A DNA stretch of 64,000 nucleotides from Perlabentimonas gracilis (GTDB taxonomy: Bacteria; Bacteroidota; Bacteroidia; Bacteroidales; Tenuifilaceae). The stretch is taken from NCBI RefSeq assembly GCF_011174675.1, contig NZ_JAANIG010000001.1, positions 186,001 to 250,000 of the forward strand. Direction: 5' to 3'. Positions 1 to 8,080 of this stretch are shown here, in pieces. Position 1 is the first letter of the stretch. Each line of letters starts with the position of its first letter. The translations under genes were made by a program, and so were the position numbers. The notes under the pieces are model-generated. The model saw only the letters and a program-made list of their open reading frames with translations, was not told where the DNA came from and made no database searches.

Positions 1-100
1 CTTGGGCAAGATGAGAGCCTTAGGTCTATACTACCATCTATCCCTAAAGTAAAACTTTCGTCAATAGCATAGGGTTCTATACAAAGCCAGATGGTAAGGG

Positions 101-880
101 TTATAGTTTAATGCCTACGATGCAAATATCATCAGTCTGAAAATGCCCGTCCATCCATTGGTGTAGCTCTTTTTCCAGCTCTTCTTTTTGGAGTTCTAGC
201 GGAAGGTTGGAGATTTTGAGAATATGGTTATGTAGCCGACGTTTCTGATACTTCTTACTCCTTTCACCTCCAAGTTGATCCTGGAACCCATCGGTACCAA
301 GGTAAATTATATCACCCTCTTTGTAATTGAAACAGGCCGATCTGAATGAACTATTAGCATTATACTGCCAGTCTCCAATAGGGTGCTTATTCCCCTTGTG
401 CAAATAGTACTCAACCCCCGAGACCTGAAGTATTTCTCGTCGACAGCTCGTGTAAAATATGGTTTTACTGCTAGGTTCTATGCAGCATAATGTAATATCT
501 ACCCACTCGTTGTCAAAAGGTGTTAGGGTATCGTTAGAGCTGAAACTTTCGATAAAACGGTTATTTACTTCCTTTATTATTGTATGGGTTTTCTTCAGCT
601 TTTTGTTTAGGATAGCGTAATCGAGCAGGCTATGCATTAGCACCGAAAGGATAGCCCCAGGAACACCGTGCCCAGCACAATCGCCCACGGCAATATATGT
701 AAGCCCGTTGCGCTCGGTTAACCAAAAAAAATCGCCCGACACAAAATGCTTGGGTTTGAAAAGCACAAATGCATCTTTAAAAATCCTATCGAAGTGTCTC
801 TGCTTTGGGAAAAGCGCTTTTTGTAAAAACTCTGCATACCTTAAGCTATCCTCATAGGATGTAGACATAGTAGTTTCCAT
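101..880 (-). CDS. Stand-alone SpoIIE/PP2C-type serine phosphatase
   Basis: Soluble 259-residue protein consisting of one PP2C-type SpoIIE phosphatase domain, the class that dephosphorylates anti-anti-sigma (STAS) proteins or other phosphoproteins in partner-switching pathways. The metal-site motifs are present: SGDFFW (residues 48-53), GDCAGHGVPGA (66-76), GTDGFQDQ (195-202) and QTDD (248-251). In Bacteroidota this domain usually ends a TPR or GAF sensor protein; here no sensor is attached, so input must come from a partner. There is no signal peptide or membrane segment. A second ATG lies four codons in (868). No STAS or RsbW gene lies in the window, so the target is unknown. Confidence 0.85.
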   Translation of the reverse strand: METTMSTSYEDSLRYAEFLQKALFPKQRHFDRIFKDAFVLFKPKHFVSGDFFWLTERNGLTYIAVGDCAGHGVPGAILSVLMHSLLDYAILNKKLKKTHTIIKEVNNRFIESFSSNDTLTPFDNEWVDITLCCIEPSSKTIFYTSCRREILQVSGVEYYLHKGNKHPIGDWQYNANSSFRSACFNYKEGDIIYLGTDGFQDQLGGERSKKYQKRRLHNHILKISNLPLELQKEELEKELHQWMDGHFQTDDICIVGIKL

Positions 881-959
881 GCAGATTCTTTGTTGTGAAG
901 GAAATGTTGTTGAAATGAAACTTTAAACCAGATACATACTGTGGAATAAAAATCTAAAT

Positions 960-985
960 AAAAAGGGTGAAGAAATTCCTCACCC
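960..985 (-). terminator. Intrinsic terminator of the MORN_2 gene
   Basis: On the minus strand GGGTGA (985-980) pairs with TCACCC (970-965) around a 9-nt loop and runs into TTTTTATTT. It follows the stop of the gene ending at 1009. Confidence 0.6.
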
Positions 986-1008
986 AATTTGAAGTAATGC
1001 CAATCACT

Positions 1009-1470
1009 TTATTTATAATATTCCTTTTCCGATAAAACCTCGCCTGCCTCATTGTAAATTATCCATATCCCCGAGCGCTCCCCGTGGGCGTAGGTCATAT
1101 CATAGCGTAGCGTTCCGTTCTCGTCCCAAACGTACCACTTGCCATGCTTTTGACCGGTTTCAAAATTGGCTTCCGCAACTTTTACCCCATGCTCGTTAAA
1201 TGTTTCCCACTTTCCATCTGTTTTACCCTTGGTGAATGATCGGATCTCGTTTATTTGTCCATTGGCAAAGTAAAGCTGTGTGATGCCATGCAGAAGCCCA
1301 TTCTGAATACTCATTTCAACTTTTAGTGTACCGTCAGCATGGTATTCTTTATGATATCCGGTGAAATGATTACCCTTTGCATCGAAGTAAACACCATCCT
1401 TTTCAACAACTTGAGCCAAGCCAATGGTGCTTGCCATCAACATAAGTAAGGTTAATAAAGTTAATCTCAT
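1009..1470 (-). CDS. Exported protein with MORN_2 (YwqK-like) repeats
   Basis: 153 residues: a Sec signal peptide (about 1-19, ending at LAQ), then a run of about 20-22-residue repeats of the MORN_2 type, recognisable by recurring G-x-W or Y-x-x-G-x-L elements such as GTLKVEMSIQNGLLHG and KGKTDGKWETFNEHG. Such repeats form antiparallel beta-sheets and are common in secreted Bacteroidota proteins with no assigned role. Its own terminator follows at 960-985. No enzymatic residues are recognisable. Family call is good; function unknown. Confidence 0.75.
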   Translation of the reverse strand: MRLTLLTLLMLMASTIGLAQVVEKDGVYFDAKGNHFTGYHKEYHADGTLKVEMSIQNGLLHGITQLYFANGQINEIRSFTKGKTDGKWETFNEHGVKVAEANFETGQKHGKWYVWDENGTLRYDMTYAHGERSGIWIIYNEAGEVLSEKEYYK

Positions 1471-1807
1471 AAGTAGTTAAGATGATTTATTTTAGTAATT
1501 ATAATGCCTGTAAATGAGTGGTTTAAGTTAGTCTTCTAATGCTGTTCTACCTATGCAAAGTTATTAATTATTTGATTCCAAGTGCTGCTGAAATCATTAA
1601 GGGTACGGTGCAAGTTCTTATTCATTGCCAGGTTAAGTTATTGTTAATTACATTGGTTGGCGATATTAAGATGCTGATATATATGAACTTATGCAAGTTT
1701 TGGAGCATTCAGCATTATGTTGAATGTAATTGTGGTGTTTTGTGAGAACTACTCAATATTGCTGGCATCATCCGTACTGTTCGGGTGTATGAATACTGTT
1801 GTAAGGT
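1471..1807. other. Intergenic region, no gene supported
   Basis: AT-rich spacer between the divergently transcribed MORN_2 gene and the TonB receptor. A 68-codon open frame (1539-1745) has no family resemblance or coding character and is not accepted. The right end passes into the phased repeats of the receptor promoter. Confidence 0.6.
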
Positions 1808-1873
1808 TAACATTTCGTTAATCTAACCATAACCATTTAATAAACCCATTGCTAATTATCGAAGGTAACTTTG
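1808..1873 (+). promoter_or_regulatory. Pho-box-like phased repeats plus -7 box
   Basis: TAA recurs at exact 11-bp phase at 1808, 1819, 1830 and 1841. The last 11-mer ends 14 bp before the -7 element TAACTTTG (1866-1873). The same geometry is found at 4686-4740 and 6002-6056. Transcription would start near 1878, about 50 nt before the ATG at 1928. Confidence 0.6.
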
Positions 1874-1927
1874 CGCTGTTATTTATTGATAATCCTAACT
1901 AATTCAACCTTTTTAAATTTTATCTTG

Positions 1928-4666
1928 ATGTTAATAAAAAGAGTTTGTTTCGTATTGCTATCTCTTAGCGGCATTTTCAGCCAGCATCTATTTGCTCAAA
2001 CAGGAGCCATTAAAGGAACTGTAAAAGAGGTGGGGTCGGACGAGACCTTACCAGGCGCCAATGTTATAATTGAGGGAACGACCATAGGGGTTTCAACAGA
2101 TTTTGATGGCCAGTTTGAGATTAAGGGGCTTAAGCCGGGCAGGTACAATGTCAAGGTTTCTTTCATCTCATACAGCGAGAAAATACTTCCAAATATCAAT
2201 GTTGTTGCTGGAGAAGAAACGTATGTAGAGGTTGAACTAGAGGATGCTGCTCTTACTATTACCTCTGTTACCATTGAGGGGCGATTACGACGAGATCGCG
2301 AGAATGTAATTCTGCTTGAGCAACGTAAAGCAACCAATATAACCCAGAGCATAGGCGCTCAAGAATTATCCCGTAAAGGAGTAGGTGATGTTGCAGCAGC
2401 AGTTACCAAGGTTACTGGGGTGTCGAGGCAGGAGGGAAGCAATAATATTTTTGTGAGGGGGCTTGGCGACCGCTACAACTCTACCACCCTAAATGGGCTC
2501 CCCATACCCTCCAACAACCCCGAAGAGAAGAATATTACCCTTAGTATATTTTCTACGGATATTGTAGATTACATCTCTATGGATAAGGTTTATCATAACA
2601 AGGTGTATGGCGATTTTGCCGGAGGGAATGTGAATATTGTATCGAAGAGGCATACTGGTGACGATTTCGTGCAAGTTGAGGTCGGTTCAGGCACTAATAT
2701 AAATGCCATTGATGAGCAAACCTTCCCTATGCAGCAAGGCCCCAACCATTTTGGGTTTTATACTATTGCTCCACCGTCTACGCTGGAAAGGTTTGATTTT
2801 CATAACTCATTACTCTCTGTTGAGAAAACTCCTGTTTTGACTGATGTAGCGTTATCGGCTGGTAAAGAGTTTACACTTAACGAACAATCCCTTTCGCTGT
2901 TTGCTACAGTTGGTTTTAACAATGGTTTCGCCAGTAAGGAGGGCATAGCAAAAAGTGTTAACAATACAGGGTATGCTAGCAAAGACCTGCGGTTAAAGTC
3001 TTACGACTACACCACTAACACAACGGGTATGCTAAATGCCGGATATCAATTTTCGGCAAGCAGTTCTTTGTACTACAACCTGCTATTTATCAACTCGACT
3101 AACCAGTTGAATGAGAATTACCAAGGAACCATTCTGGATATTGCCAACTACGACAACGGACTATTATCCCGAAAAACATTCGAAAAGAATACGCTTTTTA
3201 TAAATCAGCTGCTTGGCGAACACAAGCTAAACCATAATTTGGATATCAATTGGGGAGTATCGCATAACTCCATAACCAGCGACCAGCCCGACCGAATACA
3301 GAATACTTTTAGAGGGGTTGACGAGGGGTATCTTTTTGGTCAGAATCAGATTACCGATAACCATAGATACTTTCACTACCTATTGGAAACGGAGTATGCC
3401 GCAAATGCTTCAGCAAGCTATGCTTTGGCTAAGGGGAACGATGGCAAGCAAAAGGGAACGATAACCCTTGGAGGGTTCGCTCGACTCAAGGAGCGCGAGT
3501 TCAATGCAACCCAGTTCAACTTTCGTATTAAGCAGAATATGATTGTCGACCCCAATAATTTGGATACATATTTTAATCAGCCAAACCTAGAGAACGATTA
3601 TTTCACCATCGAAACATTTAGGGGCAACCAGTTTGTTCCAAATGTTTTAAAACCTCAGGAGTATGGTGGAACTCAAATTATCTCAGGCGGCTATTTAAAC
3701 TTTGAGTACAATATATCTCCAAAGTTTACCGCACTGTTAGGTGTAAGAGCCGAAAGCATTTACCAAGATGTACGGTGGAATACTCAGCTCGATCCTCGTG
3801 ACAGAAGCGATGCCATTGAAAAGTTTGGCCTGTTGCCTAGCATTACAACCCGATACGAGATATCTGAAAAGCAAAACCTTAGGCTTGCCGCTAGCAAAAC
3901 ATACACCTTACCCCAGTTTAAGGAGCGTGCCCTGTTTATTTACGAGGAGGTTACGCAGGTTAAGCTCGGAAACCCCGATCTGTACGCATCGGATAACTAT
4001 AACCTGGATGTAAAGTGGGAGCTATTCCCTAGCAGTGGTGAGATTATCTCCATCACTGGTTACGGAAAATACATCTTGAACCCCATAAATGAGGTCACCA
4101 TATCATCGGCTACTAGCGATATATCTTTCCTTAATACTGGCGACTGGGGCTATGTGGCTGGTGTGGAGTTCGAACTACGAAAAAGCATATACAGCGGTAA
4201 TTCAACCAGGCTCAATGGTGGAGTTAATGCCTCGTATTTACACACCGACCAAATGCTCGATTCCGATAAAATTTCCAATGAAACCAATTACCGGGTTCGC
4301 TTTACCCACGAAAAGGCAAAGTTTTCTGGTGCATCAGACTGGCTTGTTAATGCAGACTTAACATTAATCAAAGATTTTAACGACTCCCAAAGCAATGTTA
4401 TGGTAACCCTTGCATACAACTACACATCCGACAATATCTATGCAATAGGTACAAACGCCTCGGGGAATATAGTAAATAAAGCAATAAATTCTCTCGATTT
4501 GGTTGTGAAATCCAATATTAACCAACGTATTTCTATCAGCGCTAGCATAAAGAATATCTTGGATCCAAAAGTTGAAAGAGTGCAGGAGAACTTAAATGGG
4601 CCCGTCACGGTGATGTCGTACCAAAAGGGGATGCTTACGAGCGTTAAGTTAGGCTACCGATTTTAG
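1928..4666 (+). CDS. TonB-dependent outer-membrane receptor, Pho-like module
   Basis: Outer-membrane active transporter of 912 residues: signal peptide ending near FAQ, a carboxypeptidase-regulatory-like beta-sandwich (GAIKGTV...LPGANV), a plug domain with the diagnostic RGLGDRYNSTTLNG motif, then the 22-strand barrel ending in aromatic-terminated YRF. The frame is open from a TTG at 1871, but that codon lies inside the -7 promoter box (1866-1873), so I start at the ATG at 1928, which gives a proper signal peptide. There is no SusD partner; a beta-helix-like lipoprotein and a PhoB-type regulator follow, and all three promoters share phased repeats. The substrate is not visible from sequence; phosphate or an organophosphate is an inference from the regulator. 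Confidence 0.88.
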   Translation: MLIKRVCFVLLSLSGIFSQHLFAQTGAIKGTVKEVGSDETLPGANVIIEGTTIGVSTDFDGQFEIKGLKPGRYNVKVSFISYSEKILPNINVVAGEETYVEVELEDAALTITSVTIEGRLRRDRENVILLEQRKATNITQSIGAQELSRKGVGDVAAAVTKVTGVSRQEGSNNIFVRGLGDRYNSTTLNGLPIPSNNPEEKNITLSIFSTDIVDYISMDKVYHNKVYGDFAGGNVNIVSKRHTGDDFVQVEVGSGTNINAIDEQTFPMQQGPNHFGFYTIAPPSTLERFDFHNSLLSVEKTPVLTDVALSAGKEFTLNEQSLSLFATVGFNNGFASKEGIAKSVNNTGYASKDLRLKSYDYTTNTTGMLNAGYQFSASSSLYYNLLFINSTNQLNENYQGTILDIANYDNGLLSRKTFEKNTLFINQLLGEHKLNHNLDINWGVSHNSITSDQPDRIQNTFRGVDEGYLFGQNQITDNHRYFHYLLETEYAANASASYALAKGNDGKQKGTITLGGFARLKEREFNATQFNFRIKQNMIVDPNNLDTYFNQPNLENDYFTIETFRGNQFVPNVLKPQEYGGTQIISGGYLNFEYNISPKFTALLGVRAESIYQDVRWNTQLDPRDRSDAIEKFGLLPSITTRYEISEKQNLRLAASKTYTLPQFKERALFIYEEVTQVKLGNPDLYASDNYNLDVKWELFPSSGEIISITGYGKYILNPINEVTISSATSDISFLNTGDWGYVAGVEFELRKSIYSGNSTRLNGGVNASYLHTDQMLDSDKISNETNYRVRFTHEKAKFSGASDWLVNADLTLIKDFNDSQSNVMVTLAYNYTSDNIYAIGTNASGNIVNKAINSLDLVVKSNINQRISISASIKNILDPKVERVQENLNGPVTVMSYQKGMLTSVKLGYRF

Positions 4667-4685
4667 CTCTTGCTTTATCCAATCT

Positions 4686-4740
4686 TAATGTTAACATAAG
4701 GTACAGTTAGCTAGCAAGAGGTTTGGCCGGGCTACTTTTG
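4686..4740 (+). promoter_or_regulatory. Pho-box-like phased repeats plus -7 box
   Basis: TAA at 4686 and 4697 and TAG at 4708 are in 11-bp phase; the last 11-mer ends 14 bp before TACTTTTG (4733-4740). There is no -33 TTTG at normal spacing, as expected for an activator-dependent promoter. Leader to the ATG at 4778 is about 33 nt. Confidence 0.6.
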
Positions 4741-4777
4741 TCGTAAATAAATTTACTAACCTAAACAAACAAGACAA

Positions 4778-5935
4778 ATGAAAAAGACACTTTTTGGATT
4801 AACAGCAATCCTTCTAACTTTTGCAGTTGCAACCACAAGTTGTAAAAAAGATCCAGTTCCAGAGCCAGACGTTAACCAAATGGATCCTAACGATTGGCAA
4901 GGAGATATCTCCGACAAGGTAACCCTAGATGCATCAAAAACTTACAAGCTAACAGGAATGATTGATGTGCTTGACGGTGCTGAGCTAACAATTCCAGCAG
5001 GAACCATAATTGAAGGCGTTGGTGGTACCTCAGCAGCAATTGTTGTTCACCAAGGCGGAAAAATATTCGTTAACGGAACCAAAGACCAGCCAGTTGTAAT
5101 GACCTCGGGCTTGGCGCAAAAGAACCGTGGCGATTGGGGTGGACTAGTAATCTGCGGTAGGGCTACTTGTAACTCAGGCGGCGGTATGTCAGAGGTTGGC
5201 GATGTTCCCTACGGTGGTGATATCGATAATGACAACTCAGGCGTTATTCGTTACCTTAGGATTGAATACTCGGGTGCAGCATTCAATAGCGAGAAGGAGT
5301 ACAATGGCCTTTCACTGTTTGGAGTGGGCAGCGGAACCAAAATTGAATATGTTCAAATTCACGAAAATGCCGATGATGGCATAGAGTTCTATGGTGGTAC
5401 TGTAACTGCTGATTATATCGTAAGCTCGCATATCGAAGACGATATGTTCGATTGGACCGAAGGATGGTCTGGGGGCGGATCGAATTGGTATGGTAAAAAC
5501 GACCAAGGGTATGGCAACAGGGGTATGGAGTGTGACAATTGGTCGAAAAACTTTGCTGCAACCCCAGTGGCTAACCCAACCATATCAAACGTAACGTTAA
5601 TTGGAAGTGGCGATCAAGGCGACGAACCCCAGGCATTAATGTTAAGAGCTGGAACTGCTGGAAGCATAGACAATGTAGTGGTGAAGAATTGGAAAACCGG
5701 CATAGAGGTTCGTAGCGACGAATCCATTGCAAACATAGCAAACAGTACCCTAAAGGTAACCAACATTAAGTTTGTTGATGTTGCAGCTGAATTGGTGGTT
5801 AAAAATTCCGATAACGAAACAGTAACAGGCGAAGAGCACGCTGTTCTTTACACGGTTAACCAGAATGCAACCGGTGCTGGTGCAGGAACCGCAGTGCCCG
5901 AGTGGGCCAAAGGCTGGACAATAGGTTTAGAGTAA
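4778..5935 (+). CDS. Surface lipoprotein with beta-helix-like repeats
   Basis: 385 residues, with a type II signal peptide whose lipidation cysteine is Cys22 (TTSC). The mature part is rich in G, D, N and short beta repeats (AELTIPAGTIIEG, GTKIEYVQIHENADDGIEF, GGTVTADYIVSSHIEDD), which suggests a right-handed parallel beta-helix like those in exported Bacteroidota adhesins and binding proteins. It lies 111 bp after the TonB receptor and has its own promoter with the same phased repeats, so the two are probably co-induced and the lipoprotein may capture substrate for the receptor. It is not a SusD homologue. A terminator follows at 5953-5984. Function is inferred from context only. Confidence 0.7.
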   Translation: MKKTLFGLTAILLTFAVATTSCKKDPVPEPDVNQMDPNDWQGDISDKVTLDASKTYKLTGMIDVLDGAELTIPAGTIIEGVGGTSAAIVVHQGGKIFVNGTKDQPVVMTSGLAQKNRGDWGGLVICGRATCNSGGGMSEVGDVPYGGDIDNDNSGVIRYLRIEYSGAAFNSEKEYNGLSLFGVGSGTKIEYVQIHENADDGIEFYGGTVTADYIVSSHIEDDMFDWTEGWSGGGSNWYGKNDQGYGNRGMECDNWSKNFAATPVANPTISNVTLIGSGDQGDEPQALMLRAGTAGSIDNVVVKNWKTGIEVRSDESIANIANSTLKVTNIKFVDVAAELVVKNSDNETVTGEEHAVLYTVNQNATGAGAGTAVPEWAKGWTIGLE

Positions 5936-5952
5936 CAAGTAGAGCAAGGAGT

Positions 5953-5984
5953 AAAAAAACCTGTCGTAAATGGCAGGTTTTTTT
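5953..5984 (+). terminator. Intrinsic terminator after the lipoprotein
   Basis: A 13-bp stem (5953-5965 with 5972-5984, one G-T pair) with a 6-nt loop, followed by further T residues. Confidence 0.85.
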
Positions 5985-6001
5985 GTTTTTATACAATACC
6001 T

Positions 6002-6056
6002 TTACCTAAAGGTAATGTTTTCTTAACATTGAAAACGCTAGGTTTCATTAACATTG
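6002..6056 (+). promoter_or_regulatory. Pho-box-like phased repeats plus near-consensus -7 box
   Basis: TAA at 6013 and 6024 (with TTA at 6002) keeps the 11-bp phase; the last 11-mer ends 14 bp before TAACATTG (6049-6056), one mismatch from TAnnTTTG. It precedes the response-regulator gene and suggests autoregulation. Confidence 0.55.
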
Positions 6057-6113
6057 CCAGTAAATAGTTCTGTTTCTCATATTGCTCTTGTTAATTTCTG
6101 GAAAAAAGTTCCA

Positions 6114-6803
6114 ATGAACAATTCAAACTATAGAATACTACTCGTCGACGACGAGCCCGATATCCTTGAATTTGTAGGCTATAACCTACGTAAGGAAGAG
6201 TTTCAAGTTTACACGGCAAGCAATGGACGCGATGCCATTGGAATGGCCGAGGAGATCCACCCTCACCTTATTCTCCTTGATGTGATGATGCCCGAAATGG
6301 ATGGCGTTGAGACCTGTGAGGAAATTCGTCGGCACAAAACGCTAAAGGATACACTGGTGGCTTTTCTTACAGCCCGAGGTGAAGACTACTCCCAGATTGC
6401 AGGGTTCGACGCAGGTGGCGATGACTACATCACCAAACCAATTAAGCCCAAGGTTTTGGTTAGCAGGGTAAAGGCTTTGCTTAAGCGGGTTGATCTGAAA
6501 ATTTTTGAGGATACCCCCACAGCGCTTTATGAGAAAGGAATCCTAATAGATAAGGAAAGGTACGTTGTGATGAAGGATGGGGAGGAGATTACCCTGCCCA
6601 AGAAAGAGTTTGAGCTACTAACCCTTCTGTATAGCAGGCCGCAAAAGGTGTTTACCCGCGACGAAATATTCTCATCGGTGTGGGGCGATAATATTATTGT
6701 GGGCGACCGAACCATAGATGTTCACATCAGAAAACTCCGCGAAAAGATTGGCGATGAGTTTATTCGTACCGTCAAGGGTGTGGGATACAAGTTTATGGAC
6801 TAA
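6114..6803 (+). CDS. PhoB/OmpR-family response regulator
   Basis: 229-residue cytoplasmic response regulator: an N-terminal receiver domain with acidic pair Asp12/Asp13, phosphoacceptor Asp56 (LLDVMMPEMDG), Thr86 and Lys108, followed by a winged-helix DNA-binding domain of OmpR/PhoB type ending in TVKGVGYKFMD. The frame opens at a TTG at 6054 inside the -7 box, so the ATG at 6114 is used; this gives the usual family length. The sequence is closest in style to the Bacteroidota PhoB group. No histidine kinase is adjacent. It follows two genes whose promoters share its own phased repeats, so it is the obvious candidate activator of all three. Confidence 0.9.
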   Translation: MNNSNYRILLVDDEPDILEFVGYNLRKEEFQVYTASNGRDAIGMAEEIHPHLILLDVMMPEMDGVETCEEIRRHKTLKDTLVAFLTARGEDYSQIAGFDAGGDDYITKPIKPKVLVSRVKALLKRVDLKIFEDTPTALYEKGILIDKERYVVMKDGEEITLPKKEFELLTLLYSRPQKVFTRDEIFSSVWGDNIIVGDRTIDVHIRKLREKIGDEFIRTVKGVGYKFMD

Positions 6804-6858
6804 CTTTTTTAATTATTATTCGTTAACTTGCCAAGCAACCTATACGAATAATTTTCCC

Positions 6859-7266
6859 ATGGAACTATTTAAGTGGAGCAACCGCTACAGCGTTTGCATC
6901 GATAGTATCGACGAGGAGCACAAGGGGCTTTTTAAGCTAATAAATTCCCTTTACTCGTCGCTTACCGAAGGCCAAGCACAAGATATTCTTTCCGAAGTTT
7001 TAGATAAGCTATTCGAGTACACCCAAAAGCACTTTAGGCGCGAGGAATCGTTGCTTAGGGCGGCCAACTACCCATATTTGGCTAACCACATCGCCCTGCA
7101 TGAGTACTTTGAGCAGTCTATAGTGAAGTATAATCAGCAGCTACAGGACGATCCCTCGTCGCTTACCATCGAAATCCTTTCCTTTCTTCGCGATTGGCTA
7201 ATCCAGCATATCCAAGGAGTAGATATGGATTACGTTCCCTACCTAAAGGACAAAAATTTAAGCTAG
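6859..7266 (+). CDS. Bacteriohemerythrin
   Basis: 135-residue four-helix-bundle protein that binds O2 at a non-haem di-iron site. The full ligand set is visible: His21, His58, Glu62, His77, His81, His117 and Asp122, in the order H-HxxxE-HxxxH-HxxxxD. N-terminal FKWSNRYSVCIDSIDEEHK is typical of the family. The frame continues upstream into the response-regulator gene, but the ATG at 6859 matches family length. It lies 55 bp after the regulator with no terminator between, so it may be co-transcribed; a role in oxygen or redox sensing or O2 scavenging is family knowledge, not shown here. Confidence 0.9.
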   Translation: MELFKWSNRYSVCIDSIDEEHKGLFKLINSLYSSLTEGQAQDILSEVLDKLFEYTQKHFRREESLLRAANYPYLANHIALHEYFEQSIVKYNQQLQDDPSSLTIEILSFLRDWLIQHIQGVDMDYVPYLKDKNLS

Positions 7267-7299
7267 CCAATCGATACCAGTAATTCTTTAACCAATATT

Positions 7300-7740
7300 A
7301 TGACGTTAGATCTGCATATCAGAAGCTATAAGCCTGAGGATTTCGATCAGGTAATGTCGCTTTGGATTGCAACAGGGTTAGGGAATCCTCAGCGAGGGGA
7401 CAATCAACAGATTGTTGAGAATAGCATTTCGCTCGGCGGCGAGCTGCTGGTTGCCGTTACTCCCAGCAACGAGGTAGTGGGTACCTCGTGGATGACTTTT
7501 GATGGGCGAAGGCTGCATCTCCATCATTTTGGCGTGTTACCCAAATATCAGCGTCGTGGAATTGGCGATTTACTAACCCGCGAATCGCTTCGCTTTGCCA
7601 AGCGAAAAGGCTACCAAATTAAGCTAGAGGTGCACCAATCCAACGCAGCCGCCATTGAGCTATACAAAAAGCACGGCTTCCAATTCCTAGGCGATTATGA
7701 TGTGTATATAGTAAGAGACCTAGAATTAATAAACCTTTAA
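7300..7740 (+). CDS. GNAT-family N-acetyltransferase
   Basis: 146-residue GNAT fold. The acetyl-CoA pyrophosphate-binding loop is QRRGIGD (84-90) after the beta-4 strand HLHHFGVLP, and the C-terminal NAAAIELYKKHGFQFLG is the usual motif B. It follows the hemerythrin gene by 33 bp and may be the last gene of that transcript. RimI-like by general shape, but the substrate cannot be named. Confidence 0.88.
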   Translation: MTLDLHIRSYKPEDFDQVMSLWIATGLGNPQRGDNQQIVENSISLGGELLVAVTPSNEVVGTSWMTFDGRRLHLHHFGVLPKYQRRGIGDLLTRESLRFAKRKGYQIKLEVHQSNAAAIELYKKHGFQFLGDYDVYIVRDLELINL

Positions 7741-8080
7741 ACCTGTTTTTTTATCATCTCCGTTCTCTAGCCTCGGTCGTATTTATCTCTTCGGGTTTAC
7801 CTGCTCTACCGGTTGGTAGACAGGCTCTGGTAGGCTCTACCCGGCAAATGTGGCTAAATCTTCAACTTTAGATTGGCATCCCGATGGGAGTAACTGTATG
7901 CGCAGCAAACCGTCTGCTGGAGAATTTGCAAAATTGCCCGACTCAATTGCACCCAGTTCGAATGGGGCCGAAACTAAAGAGTAAATATTTGGAGTGCTAT
8001 TGTTTGTAGTGTGGGTGCAACCCCCAAGTATATTCCGACTGCGGTACAACCTCCGCCGAGCGAGGCGTAAAATTCGAGTC
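7741..8080. other. Intergenic region with small inverted repeats, no convincing gene
   Basis: Between two convergent genes. At 7806-7841 the 5-mers CTACC, GGTAG, GGTAG, CTACC alternate and can form two small hairpins; related words occur in the palindrome at 52485-52529. A 70-codon minus-strand frame (7837-8049) has no recognisable family and may be a decayed gene end. Nothing else is supported. Confidence 0.5.

Noticed and set aside
1-100. Short open frames on both strands at the left edge
   Set aside because: Both a plus-strand frame ending at about 84 and a minus-strand frame are open, but neither has a start, a motif or enough length to call a partial gene.
1539-1745. 68-codon plus-strand frame
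   Set aside because: Upstream of a promoter, no family resemblance, AT-driven composition; treated as intergenic.
8018-8042. GCAACCCCCAA word identical to the ECF promoter -35 region at 31622
   Set aside because: No TCATCT-like element at the right distance and no plus-strand gene downstream; probably chance.
7837-8049. 70-codon minus-strand frame between GNAT and HAD genes
   Set aside because: No recognisable domain, overlaps small inverted repeats; at best a gene remnant.
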